Shown here piece after piece: positions 10,631 to 18,810 of a stretch of DNA of 64,000 nt (within the stretch, counting starts at the first letter, position 1; every line of letters begins with the position of its first letter). The notes under the pieces were generated by a model. The model saw only the letters and a program-made list of their open reading frames with translations, had not been told where the DNA came from and did not search any database. The stretch comes from Pseudomonas putida (lineage in GTDB: Bacteria; Pseudomonadota; Gammaproteobacteria; Pseudomonadales; Pseudomonadaceae), in assembly GCF_009883635.2 (NCBI RefSeq), contig NZ_CP026115.2, positions 1,178,001 to 1,242,000 on the forward strand, read 5' to 3'. The position numbers and the translations under genes are program-made.

Positions 10631-11236
10631 GTGAGCCAACCCATGTTCAAGATCGTCCATCTGGTGACGGGCGTTGCGGCTTTGCTGCTATCGCTCATGC
10701 CCAGCCTCAAACCCGACGCAACACCCTTCCTGCAGCAACCCGACGCGGTCTATCTGACCCTGCTCGGCCTGCTCAACCTGCTGCTGGCCCCGGTCGTGCC
10801 GCTGTATTACCGCGGCGCACGGCAACAACTGCAATACCTGGCCTGCGCCCTGCTCGTGGTAGCCGTGGTCCTGCAGACCCTGACCTTGCTGGCGCGCCCG
10901 GAAATGGGCAACCTGGCGGCGCTGGTCTGCGCCGCACTGGCCGTCGCCCTGCACCTGTTAGCTGGCTTCGCCCGCAGCGGCAAGAAGGCCCGCGCCAGCC
11001 AAGGTGCGCCACTGGAGGCCGGCAAGCGTGATACCGGCACCGTGAAGTGGTTCAACACCTCCAAGGGCTTCGGTTTCATTTCCCGCGATTCGGGCGATGA
11101 CATCTTTGTCCACTTCCGCGCGATCCGCGGCGAGGGCCACCGCATCCTGGTCGAAGGCCAGCGCGTGGAGTTCTCGGTGATGCACCGCGACAAAGGCCTG
11201 CAGGCCGAAGACGTGGTCGCGGTGAACCGCCGCTGA
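10631..11236 (+). CDS. Membrane protein with C-terminal cold-shock domain
   Basis: The N-terminal part (about residues 1-115) has three to four hydrophobic helices. After a basic linker, residues about 132-201 form a cold-shock domain with the RNP-1-like KGFGFISRD motif and the RNP-2-like DIFVHF motif. Cold-shock domains bind single-stranded nucleic acid, so this would hold an RNA-binding module at the inner membrane. The start is uncertain: GTG 10631 or ATG 10643, neither with a strong ribosome site. The substrate is unknown. Confidence 0.85.
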   Translation: MSQPMFKIVHLVTGVAALLLSLMPSLKPDATPFLQQPDAVYLTLLGLLNLLLAPVVPLYYRGARQQLQYLACALLVVAVVLQTLTLLARPEMGNLAALVCAALAVALHLLAGFARSGKKARASQGAPLEAGKRDTGTVKWFNTSKGFGFISRDSGDDIFVHFRAIRGEGHRILVEGQRVEFSVMHRDKGLQAEDVVAVNRR

Positions 11237-11275
11237 CCCTGCGCCGCCCTGGGGCAAGCCCAGGGCGGCGACTTG

Positions 11276-11482
11276 TCAGTAATGAGGTGGCGGCGCCTCT
11301 TCCCCTTCACTGCCGTACTGTCCGACCATCTCTTCATAACGCTTGATCAGCTCGGCCACCTGCAGTTGCAGGCGTTCGATGACCCGCCCCTGCTCGACCA
11401 CCACATCATTCAGCGCCTGGATCGTGTCGTCCTGGAACGCCTGACGGGTTTCCAGCTCGATGATGCGCAACTCCGCCGACAT
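11276..11482 (-). CDS. slyX: SlyX family protein
   Basis: Coiled-coil protein of 68 residues when started at ATG 11482 ([18 protein letters not shown]), ending in the typical PPHY tail. SlyX is widespread in gammaproteobacteria and its function is unknown. It lies directly after the HIT gene, whose stop is at 11484, so the two are probably co-transcribed. Confidence 0.9.
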   Translation of the reverse strand: MSAELRIIELETRQAFQDDTIQALNDVVVEQGRVIERLQLQVAELIKRYEEMVGQYGSEGEEAPPPHY

Positions 11483-11483
11483 G

Positions 11484-11903
11484 TCAGACCTCCTGGTAAT
11501 CATGGGTCAGCAGCGCACGCAGACGCTGACGAATGGCTTGTACCTGCTCCGGCGCATACCCGACGGCCGGCACCTTGCCCCAGACCGGCGCAGGCCAGGC
11601 TGCATCGCCGTGACGGCGGACGATGACATGCATGTGCATCTGGCTGACCACGTTACCCAGGGTGGCAACGTTCATCTTGTCAGCCGCGAACTCGCGCTTG
11701 AGCGCTTCGGCGAGGTAAGTGGTTTCTTTCCACAGCTGCGCCTGGTCTTCCTGGCTCAGGTCGAACAGTTCGCTCACACCTGCACGCTTGGGCACCAGGA
11801 TGAACCACGGGTAGTTGGCATCCTTGCTGAGCAGCAGACGGCACAGCGGAAAGTCACCCAGCACCAGGGAGTCCTGCTGCAAACGCGAATCCATATCAAA
11901 CAC
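11484..11903 (-). CDS. HIT-family nucleotide-binding protein
   Basis: Histidine-triad hydrolase/transferase of 139 residues. The signature [10 protein letters not shown] (His-x-His-x-x) is present near residue 94, with the expected [15 protein letters not shown] strand earlier. I choose GTG 11903 because GGAG lies seven bases before it; ATG 11894 is the alternative. The longer reading to 11984 has no family similarity. It likely acts on dinucleotide or AMP-linked substrates, which cannot be told from sequence. Confidence 0.88.
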   Translation of the reverse strand: MFDMDSRLQQDSLVLGDFPLCRLLLSKDANYPWFILVPKRAGVSELFDLSQEDQAQLWKETTYLAEALKREFAADKMNVATLGNVVSQMHMHVIVRRHGDAAWPAPVWGKVPAVGYAPEQVQAIRQRLRALLTHDYQEV

Positions 11904-12642
11904 GATCAATCTCCAACAATAACCATATGCGCCAAGGATACTCTGCTTCGCCCGCGCCAGCATGCGCCAGACGCGCGCCTGCACGCTTTAAGCTCATGAA
12001 TCTCCACGACTTGCACAACGGCGGTAACACAGCGCTACTTTTCGCACCAAAATGAGGCCGCAAAAGTGTGCGGCACTACGCTTCTACCCACACCAATGAC
12101 TCAGGATCAACAGTTGTCGGTAACACATTGACTTTTATGGCAGCTTTTTCTTTTAGCCCGCCCATTAAAGCTGGCACACCATCAGACAACTCTCACCCCG
12201 TGTTTTCGGCAGTTTCCGACCTTTGGCAGCGGGCATTGTGAAAATTTCATGAACCGTTGTTAATTTTGAGCACGCTTGTTGCATTCTCTTCACGCCAAGT
12301 CGGCACGACACCTGCATTGACCGGGTGACGCGACAAATAACAACAGCGAGATTGGGTACACCAGGGAGTTTCCCCAGCCAGAATCTGTAGTTACAGAATC
12401 GTTACGGCGAAGGAACAGCGCTGGCGTTGTACGACCCGGTTAATCGGGACGTGATTTGCGACATGGAAATACCTGAAAGCGACATGACAATAAAGTTCCC
12501 GAAAGGATGTTTTTTGCCATATCGCCAACAACAGTCAGCGTGCTATACATTTCCGCCGACATAACAAGAAAGAGCTGCTCCATATAACTAAAACACTTGG
12601 ACGCAGCGGTACTCTTCCTAAAAACCAAAGGAGCAAATCACG
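11904..12642. other. Long intergenic region upstream of the porin gene
   Basis: About 740 bp without a convincing gene and clearly more AT-rich than the flanking genes. It holds an extended -10 element at 12541-12550 (TGCTATACAT), about 95 bp before the porin start and without a good -35, plus a small CCCG/CGGG hairpin near 12428-12445. The long leader suggests complex regulation of the porin. No RNA gene could be recognised. Confidence 0.5.
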
Positions 12643-13911
12643 ATGCGCGTGATGAAGTGGAGCATGATCGCCCTGGCCGTTGCGGCAGGGACCTCGCAGA
12701 TGGCAGTGGCCTCTTCCCAGGACGAGTCCAAGGGTTTCCTCGAAGACAGCAAGCTGAACGTCAAGACTCGCATGCTGTACTTCAGCCGCGACTTTCGTAA
12801 CAACGAGCCAGGCACCCAGAGCCGCGTTGAAGAAACCGGCCTCGGCTTCCTCGGCACTTACGAGTCGGGCTTCACCCAGGGCGTGGTCGGCGTCGGCATC
12901 GATGCCATCGGCATGCTCGGCGTGAAACTGGACAGCGGCAAAGGGCGTCACAGCACAGGCCAGTTCCCGACTGCCAGCGACGGCCGTGCGCAGGACGAGT
13001 TCTCCGAAGGCGGCGGCGCGGTCAAACTGCGCATCTCCGACACCGTGCTGAAAGTCGGCGACCAGTTCACCGCCCTGCCAGTGTTCGCAACCGATGACAG
13101 CCGCCTGCTGCCAGAAGTCGCCCAGGGCGCGCTGATCACCAGCAACGAAATCAAGGGCCTGACCCTGAACGCCGGTCGCTTCACCGCACTGAACGCCCAG
13201 TCCCAGACCTTCCATGACAGCCTGCACCTGAAAGAAGCAGACGTTATCGGTGGCACTTACGCCTTCACCGACAACCTGTCTACCAGCCTGTACTACTCCA
13301 AGGTCGAAGACTTCTGGCGCAAGTACTACGCCAACGTAAACTGGGCGCTGCCGCTTTCCGACAAGCAGGGCCTGGTGTTCGACTTCAACATCTATGACAC
13401 CAAGAGCGATGGCTCGGCCGAATACCTCGCCTACGATGGCGACAAGCTGGACAACCGCGCGTTCAGCCTGTCTGGTGCGTACAACATCGGCGCCCATACC
13501 TTTACCCTGGCCTATCAAAAAGTCACCGGCGACGGCGACTATGGCTACGGCGTCGACGGTGGCGGCACCATCTTCCTGGCCAACTCCGTGGCCCGCTCCG
13601 ACTTCAACGCCGAAGACGAGAAATCCTGGCAGGCTCGCTACGACCTGAACTTCGCCGAATTCGGCGTGCCAGGCCTCACCTTCATGACCCGTTATGTACG
13701 CGGTACCGGCGCCAATGTCACGGGCACCGACAACGGCAAGGAATGGGAACGCGACGTGGACATCAAGTACGTGCTGCAGGAAGGTCCAGCCAAAGACCTG
13801 AGCTTCCGCGTCCGTCAGGCCACCTACCGCTCAGCCGATGGCGTTTACTACGGTTCGAGCTCGATCGACGAACTGCGCCTGATCGTCGAGTACCCGCTGA
13901 GCATCCTGTAA
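12643..13911 (+). CDS. OprD-family outer-membrane porin
   Basis: Substrate-specific porin of 422 residues. It has a signal peptide ending ...SQMAVAS, then alternating beta strands through to a C-terminal strand ending in hydrophobic residues (VEYPLSIL). The early SKLNVKTRMLYFSRDF region and the RYDLNFAEFGVPGLTFMTRYVRG segment are typical of OprD/OprE porins for basic amino acids, peptides or aromatic acids. The specific substrate cannot be set from sequence. AGGAG lies 10 bases before ATG 12643, and a strong terminator follows. Confidence 0.92.
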   Translation: MRVMKWSMIALAVAAGTSQMAVASSQDESKGFLEDSKLNVKTRMLYFSRDFRNNEPGTQSRVEETGLGFLGTYESGFTQGVVGVGIDAIGMLGVKLDSGKGRHSTGQFPTASDGRAQDEFSEGGGAVKLRISDTVLKVGDQFTALPVFATDDSRLLPEVAQGALITSNEIKGLTLNAGRFTALNAQSQTFHDSLHLKEADVIGGTYAFTDNLSTSLYYSKVEDFWRKYYANVNWALPLSDKQGLVFDFNIYDTKSDGSAEYLAYDGDKLDNRAFSLSGAYNIGAHTFTLAYQKVTGDGDYGYGVDGGGTIFLANSVARSDFNAEDEKSWQARYDLNFAEFGVPGLTFMTRYVRGTGANVTGTDNGKEWERDVDIKYVLQEGPAKDLSFRVRQATYRSADGVYYGSSSIDELRLIVEYPLSIL

Positions 13912-13937
13912 GCCTGGCTTATAGTGCCCTGCACCTG

Positions 13938-13969
13938 AAAAAGCCCGGCACACTTGCCGGGCTTTTTCT
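13938..13969 (+). terminator. Intrinsic terminator after the porin gene
   Basis: AAAAGCCCGGCA pairs with TGCCGGGCTTTTT around a four-base loop, ending in a T-run. It lies 27 bp after the porin stop. Confidence 0.9.
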
Positions 13970-14071
13970 TGGCTGACAACGGCCACGCCCTGGGGCATTC
14001 TGTACGCCTTCGTTTCGCCCCCGTACAATGCGGGGCTATTTCAACGTCTTAGGCAATCGACACGGCTAACC

Positions 14072-15787
14072 ATGCGCACCAGTCAATATTTGCTCGCCAC
14101 CCAGAAAGAAACCCCTGCCGACGCAGTGGTCATCAGCCATCAGCTCATGCTGCGTGCCGGCATGATCCGCAAACTGGCCTCCGGCCTGTACACCTGGCTG
14201 CCGATGGGCCTGCGGGTGATGCGCAAGGTCGAAAACGTTGTGCGCGAGGAAATGAACGCCGCCGGCGCCCTGGAAGTGCTGATGCCCAGCATCCAGCCTG
14301 CCGAGCTGTGGCAGGAATCCGGCCGCTGGGAACAGTACGGCCCTGAGCTGCTGCGCCTGAAAGACCGCCACCAGCGTGATTTCTGCGTCGGCCCGACCCA
14401 CGAAGAAGTGATCACTGACCTGGCCCGCAACGAGCTGTCCAGCTATAAACAGCTGCCACTCAACATGTACCAGATCCAGACCAAATTCCGTGACGAGATT
14501 CGCCCACGCTTCGGCCTGATGCGCGGCCGCGAATTCATCATGAAGGACGCCTACTCCTTCCATGCCGACCAGGCTTCCCTGCAGGAAACCTACGACCGCA
14601 TGCACCAGGCGTACACCAATGTCTTTACCCGCCTGGGCCTGGACTTCCGCCCAGTGCAGGCCGACACCGGCTCCATCGGTGGCAGCTACTCCCACGAATT
14701 CCACGTCCTGGCCGAGTCGGGCGAAGACGACGTGATCTTCAGCGACAGCTCCGACTACGCCGCCAACATCGAGAAGGCCGAAGCCATCCCGCGTGAGACC
14801 GTGCGCCCTGCTCCTACCGAGGAACTGCGCCTGGTCGACACCCCGGAAGCCAAGACCATCGCCCAACTGGTGGAAAACCACGGCCTGGCAATCGAAAAGA
14901 CCGTCAAGACCCTGATCGTGCGCGGCGCCGAAGAAGGCAAGCTGATCGCCCTGATCGTCCGTGGCGACCACGAGCTCAATGAAATCAAGGCCGCCAAGCT
15001 GGAACAGGTTGCCGACCCGCTGGTCATGGCCACCGACGCCGAACTGCGCGAGGCCATTGGTGCCGGTGCCGGTTCGCTCGGCCCGCTGAACCTGCCACTG
15101 GAAATCGTGATCGACCGCTCGGTCGCCCTGATGAGCGACTTCGGCATCGGCGCCAACATCGACGACAAGCACTACTTCGGCGTGAACTGGGAACGTGACC
15201 TGCCCGTTCCACAGGTTGCCGACCTGCGCAATGTCGTCGAAGGCGACCCAAGCCCGGATGGCCAGGGCACCCTGGTGATCAAGCGCGGCATCGAAGTCGG
15301 CCATATCTTCCAGCTCGGTACCAAATACAGCGAGGCACTCAAGTGCCAGGTCCTGGGTGAGAACGGCAAGCCGGTCATCCTGTCCATGGGCTGCTACGGC
15401 ATTGGTGTATCCCGCGTGGTCGCCGCCGCCATCGAGCAGAGCTACGACGACAAGGGCATCATCTGGAACGACGCCCTGGCACCGTTCCAGATCGCCCTGG
15501 TACCGCTGCGTTACGAAACCGAGGTAGTCCGCGAGGCGACCGACAAGCTGTACGCCGAATTGACCGCAGCCGGCTACGAGGTGCTGCTGGACGACCGCGA
15601 CAAGAAGACCAGCCCCGGCATCAAGTTCGCCGACATGGAGCTGATCGGCATTCCACACCGCATCGTCGTCAGCGACCGCGGCCTGGCCGACGGCAACCTG
15701 GAGTATAAGCACCGCACCGAGTCGGAAGCCCAACAGCTGCCGCTCAATGAAGTGCTGACCTTCCTGCAGGCCCGCGTTCGCCGCTGA
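14072..15787 (+). CDS. proS: Prolyl-tRNA synthetase
   Basis: Class IIa synthetase of 571 residues of the bacterial form, charging tRNA-Pro. The catalytic core has [21 protein letters not shown]; residues about 225-390 form the inserted editing domain that hydrolyses Ala-tRNA-Pro; the [14 protein letters not shown] segment is motif 3; an anticodon-binding domain ends the protein. The length is normal. The lipoprotein gene follows 20 bp later. Confidence 0.98.
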   Translation: MRTSQYLLATQKETPADAVVISHQLMLRAGMIRKLASGLYTWLPMGLRVMRKVENVVREEMNAAGALEVLMPSIQPAELWQESGRWEQYGPELLRLKDRHQRDFCVGPTHEEVITDLARNELSSYKQLPLNMYQIQTKFRDEIRPRFGLMRGREFIMKDAYSFHADQASLQETYDRMHQAYTNVFTRLGLDFRPVQADTGSIGGSYSHEFHVLAESGEDDVIFSDSSDYAANIEKAEAIPRETVRPAPTEELRLVDTPEAKTIAQLVENHGLAIEKTVKTLIVRGAEEGKLIALIVRGDHELNEIKAAKLEQVADPLVMATDAELREAIGAGAGSLGPLNLPLEIVIDRSVALMSDFGIGANIDDKHYFGVNWERDLPVPQVADLRNVVEGDPSPDGQGTLVIKRGIEVGHIFQLGTKYSEALKCQVLGENGKPVILSMGCYGIGVSRVVAAAIEQSYDDKGIIWNDALAPFQIALVPLRYETEVVREATDKLYAELTAAGYEVLLDDRDKKTSPGIKFADMELIGIPHRIVVSDRGLADGNLEYKHRTESEAQQLPLNEVLTFLQARVRR

Positions 15788-15807
15788 TAATCAATGCACG
15801 AGTAATC

Positions 15808-16761
15808 ATGTCCAAGCGAAGTACCTATACCCTGGGGGGCGCCGCACTGTGCGGCGCCCTGTTCGCCAGCGGTTGCGCCAACCAGATGTCCCAGCGCAGC
15901 GATCATGAGGAGCGTGTCGAGCGAAAGCTGCTCGAACATACCCTGCAGATCGATGTCGGCGAGCCGAAGGTGATGGAGCTTCCGCAACGGCGTGTGCGCA
16001 TCCATGAGCAGAAGCGTTTCGAGGTCATCGAATACGAGGTCACTCGCCGCTACGACCGCTACACCCCTTACCAACCGTGGCGGGAGATCTACGAGATCCC
16101 GCTCGGCGCGGTAGCCGTGGTGGCTGGGATTGGCGCCAACGTGGTCAACGTGTTCGCCCTCGGCAACCTGCCGCAGAGCATGACCCACGACTGGCTCAGC
16201 TACGGCGTGGACGGCCTCAACCCGTTCATGAACACGCCGTCCAATGGCCGCGCCCAGCAGAACCTGGCGGGCATCAGCGAAGTGCAGAAGGACAAGCGCG
16301 AAGAGTTCACCAGCGTGCCCTGGAGCGAACGGCTGGTCGAGGTCAAGGCGGGCAAGATGACCCACGAACTGACCACCGACAGGAACGGCGTGCTACGCCT
16401 GAACCTGCTGGACAGCCCGTTTTCGGAACAGCACCTGAACCACGTCGGCACCTTGCACCTGCAGGTGGTCGATGAGGACAACGCGATCCGTGGCGATGCC
16501 AGCCTGCTGGTCAGCGCCACCTTGCGCAACAAGCTGCGCGAGGCTCATGAGCTGATCTTCGATGACCTCGAGGATGACGATGTCGGCCAGTGGGTACACC
16601 GGGTCAAGCGCTTGTCCGAGCTGGGCCTGGAAGAGGAAGCCAGCGAAATGGAGCAAAGCCTGATCGAGCTGACACGCAACGATCCGGAGCTGCAGCAGGA
16701 ATTCCTCTCTGCACTGACCAAGGCCACTGGCCGGTTGGTCGCTGATCCCGGCGTGCAGTAA
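15808..16761 (+). CDS. Putative lipoprotein of unknown function
   Basis: Conserved Pseudomonas protein of 317 residues. The N-terminal signal ends in a lipobox LFASGC near residues 18-23, so it should be lipidated. A charged segment follows, then a hydrophobic patch around residues 100-120 (LGAVAVVAGIGANVVNVFAL) that may touch a membrane, and an acidic C-terminal helical region. I do not recognise a functional domain. It probably shares the proS transcript and ends at a bidirectional terminator. Confidence 0.8.
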   Translation: MSKRSTYTLGGAALCGALFASGCANQMSQRSDHEERVERKLLEHTLQIDVGEPKVMELPQRRVRIHEQKRFEVIEYEVTRRYDRYTPYQPWREIYEIPLGAVAVVAGIGANVVNVFALGNLPQSMTHDWLSYGVDGLNPFMNTPSNGRAQQNLAGISEVQKDKREEFTSVPWSERLVEVKAGKMTHELTTDRNGVLRLNLLDSPFSEQHLNHVGTLHLQVVDEDNAIRGDASLLVSATLRNKLREAHELIFDDLEDDDVGQWVHRVKRLSELGLEEEASEMEQSLIELTRNDPELQQEFLSALTKATGRLVADPGVQ

Positions 16762-16770
16762 CTATAAAGA

Positions 16771-16792
16771 AGGGGCCGTTTTTACGGCCCCT
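16771..16792. terminator. Hairpin terminator between convergent genes
   Basis: AGGGGCCGT (16771-16779) pairs with ACGGCCCCT (16784-16792) around TTTT. It lies between the lipoprotein stop and the dinB stop, and could serve both strands. Confidence 0.8.
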
Positions 16793-16794
16793 CC

Positions 16795-17859
16795 TTAATT
16801 GCCTGAGAACAGCTCCAACTGCTCATGCGCCCCGCGCAAATCCCTCAGCCTCACCCCCACCCCCAGCAAGCGCACCGGCTTGCCACCCCGGGCGAACGCC
16901 TGGCGCAGCAACTGACGGTAGCTTTCCAGGTCCCTGCCCGCCCCCGCTTGCTCCATGGTGGTCTGGCTGAAGTCATGGAACTTGACCTTGACAAAAGGCT
17001 TGTCGGGCCGGTAACTGCTGTCCATCCGGGCAATCCGCTCATTAAGGCTTTCGAGCAATTCAGGCAACCGTTCGAGGCAACTGGCCAAATCCGGCAGGTC
17101 GTTGTCATAGGTGTTTTCCACGCTGACCGACTGCCTGCGACTATCGTTGTGAACCGCACGCTCATCGATTCCGCGCGCCAATCCCCAGAGCCGCTCGCCA
17201 AAACTGCCGAATTCACGCGCCAACGCCAGCCGCGACCACTCACGCAAGTCAAGACAGGTGTCGATCCCCAGGCGGTTCAACTTGTCCGCAGTCACCTTGC
17301 CCACACCATGCAGCTTGGCCACCGGCAAGGCAGCAACGAAGGCCTCGACCTGCTCCGGGGTAATCACGAAGATTCCATTGGGCTTACGCCAGTCGCTGGC
17401 GATCTTGGCCAGAAACTTGTTCGGGGCCACCCCTGCAGATACCGTGATATGCAGGGTACGGGCGACCCGTCGGCGAATGTCCTCGGCGATTCGCGTAGCA
17501 CTGCCGGCATACCACTGGCTTTCACTGACATCCAGGTACGCCTCATCCAGTGACAACGGCTCGATCAAATCGGTGTAGTCACGAAAAATGGCGTGAATCT
17601 CGCGCGAAGCTTCCCGGTAAGCCTCAAAGCGCGGCTTGACGATTTCCAGGTCCGGGCAAAGCTTGAGGGCATGCCGGGACGACATGGCTGAACGCACGCC
17701 ATAGGCACGTGCTTCATAATTGCAGGTGGCGATTACCCCGCGCCGGTCAGGGGAACCACCGACAGCCATGGGGCGACCGGCCAGGCGCGGGTCGTCACGC
17801 ATCTCGATGGCAGCGTAAAAACAATCGCAGTCGATGTGGATGATCTTGCGCAAAGACAT
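16795..17859 (-). CDS. dinB: DNA polymerase IV
   Basis: Y-family translesion polymerase of 354 residues. With the start at ATG 17859 it opens with RKIIHIDCDCFYAAIEMRDD, carrying the first catalytic Asp; the SLDEAYLDV motif supplies the other acidic pair. Thumb and little-finger domains follow. The in-frame extension to 18027 crosses the promoter and is not coding. A LexA box lies 14 bp upstream of the start. Confidence 0.97.
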   Translation of the reverse strand: MSLRKIIHIDCDCFYAAIEMRDDPRLAGRPMAVGGSPDRRGVIATCNYEARAYGVRSAMSSRHALKLCPDLEIVKPRFEAYREASREIHAIFRDYTDLIEPLSLDEAYLDVSESQWYAGSATRIAEDIRRRVARTLHITVSAGVAPNKFLAKIASDWRKPNGIFVITPEQVEAFVAALPVAKLHGVGKVTADKLNRLGIDTCLDLREWSRLALAREFGSFGERLWGLARGIDERAVHNDSRRQSVSVENTYDNDLPDLASCLERLPELLESLNERIARMDSSYRPDKPFVKVKFHDFSQTTMEQAGAGRDLESYRQLLRQAFARGGKPVRLLGVGVRLRDLRGAHEQLELFSGN

Positions 17860-17872
17860 TGATGACGGGCAC

Positions 17873-17892
17873 CACTGTAAATTCATACAGAT
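17873..17892 (-). promoter_or_regulatory. LexA (SOS) box upstream of dinB
   Basis: CTG (17875-17877), ten bases, then CAG (17888-17890) within CACTGTAAATTCATACAGAT matches the gammaproteobacterial CTG-N10-CAG LexA operator with an AT-rich core. Its position immediately before dinB fits SOS control. Confidence 0.85.
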
Positions 17893-18020
17893 AGTAGCGC
17901 ATGCCGCTGACACTGAGACAGACTGCGTCGATAATCGGCTTGCAAGCCCCGTGGCGCCTGAGCCGCAGCCAGGCATTGACGCTAAGGGATTGAACGAAAA
18001 AGGGTTTTCTACGATATCGC

Positions 18021-18048
18021 TTGACATGGTCAGGGAAATCCGTAGAAT
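18021..18048 (+). promoter_or_regulatory. Promoter of initiator tRNA copy 1
   Basis: Consensus -35 TTGACA (18021-18026) and -10 TAGAAT (18043-18048) are separated by 16 bases. The tRNA starts 14 bases after the -10. Confidence 0.85.
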
Positions 18049-18061
18049 TCGATCTCACAGG

Positions 18062-18138
<77 letters not shown>

Positions 18139-18146
18139 GATTCGAG

Positions 18147-18182
18147 AAAAGGCCACTGTTAACGCAGTGGCCTTTTTCTTTT
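18147..18182 (+). terminator. Terminator of tRNA copy 1
   Basis: GGCCACTG (18151-18158) pairs with CAGTGGCC (18165-18172), followed by a T-rich run. Confidence 0.9.
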
Positions 18183-18233
18183 GCCTCGATTTTAATCAGC
18201 GAAAGAAAAATCAAAGAAATCAACAAGTAAAGC

Positions 18234-18261
18234 TTGACACTCAGTGCTTAAGCTGTAGAAT
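18234..18261 (+). promoter_or_regulatory. Promoter of initiator tRNA copy 2
   Basis: TTGACA (18234-18239), 16 bases, then TAGAAT (18256-18261). Confidence 0.85.
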
Positions 18262-18274
18262 TCGATCCCACAGG

Positions 18275-18351
<77 letters not shown>

Positions 18352-18359
18352 GATTCGAG

Positions 18360-18394
18360 AAAAGGCCACTGTTAACGCAGTGGCCTTTTTCTTT
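18360..18394 (+). terminator. Terminator of tRNA copy 2
   Basis: Same hairpin as copy 1: GGCCACTG (18364-18371) with CAGTGGCC (18378-18385), then a T-run. Confidence 0.9.
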
Positions 18395-18444
18395 GCCTGA
18401 AATTCAACACTTGAATTAATTGCTCGCCATTGTGCAGTTAGTTC

Positions 18445-18472
18445 TTGACTTGGCCGTCCGAATCTATAGAAT
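18445..18472 (+). promoter_or_regulatory. Promoter of initiator tRNA copy 3
   Basis: TTGACT (18445-18450), 16 bases, then TAGAAT (18467-18472). The surrounding sequence differs from copies 1 and 2. Confidence 0.8.
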
Positions 18473-18484
18473 GCGCACCTCTGA

Positions 18485-18561
<77 letters not shown>

Positions 18562-18571
18562 TATTCGTCAG

Positions 18572-18610
18572 AACAAACCCCGCCTGTGTAACAGCAGCGC
18601 GGGGTTTGTT
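18572..18610 (+). terminator. Terminator of tRNA copy 3
   Basis: AACAAACCCCGC (18572-18583) pairs with GCGGGGTTTGTT (18599-18610). Confidence 0.8.
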
Positions 18611-18810
18611 GCATTTCGTCGCCTGATAACCCCCTTGTACTTCACCCAAACCCGCTCGTTTGAGGTGTCGTCATGAGCATGAACTATCTTTAACACTGCC
18701 GGACGACTGAAAGTAACGTTGCCCGGAGTAATATCTGGATACGTTTACCAAAGGGACTTTCACTTGGCCGCAGCTCTTCCCCTCCTCGCGCAACACGCAC
18801 GAGGCATCTC

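Noticed and set aside
12440..12628. 62-codon minus-strand frame upstream of the porin
   Set aside because: No ribosome site and AT-rich regulatory sequence; likely chance.
14066..15733. 555-codon open frame antisense to proS
   Set aside because: Shadow frame; proS is certain.
17860..18027. N-terminal extension of dinB
   Set aside because: It crosses the LexA box and promoter; the family N-terminus begins at 17859.
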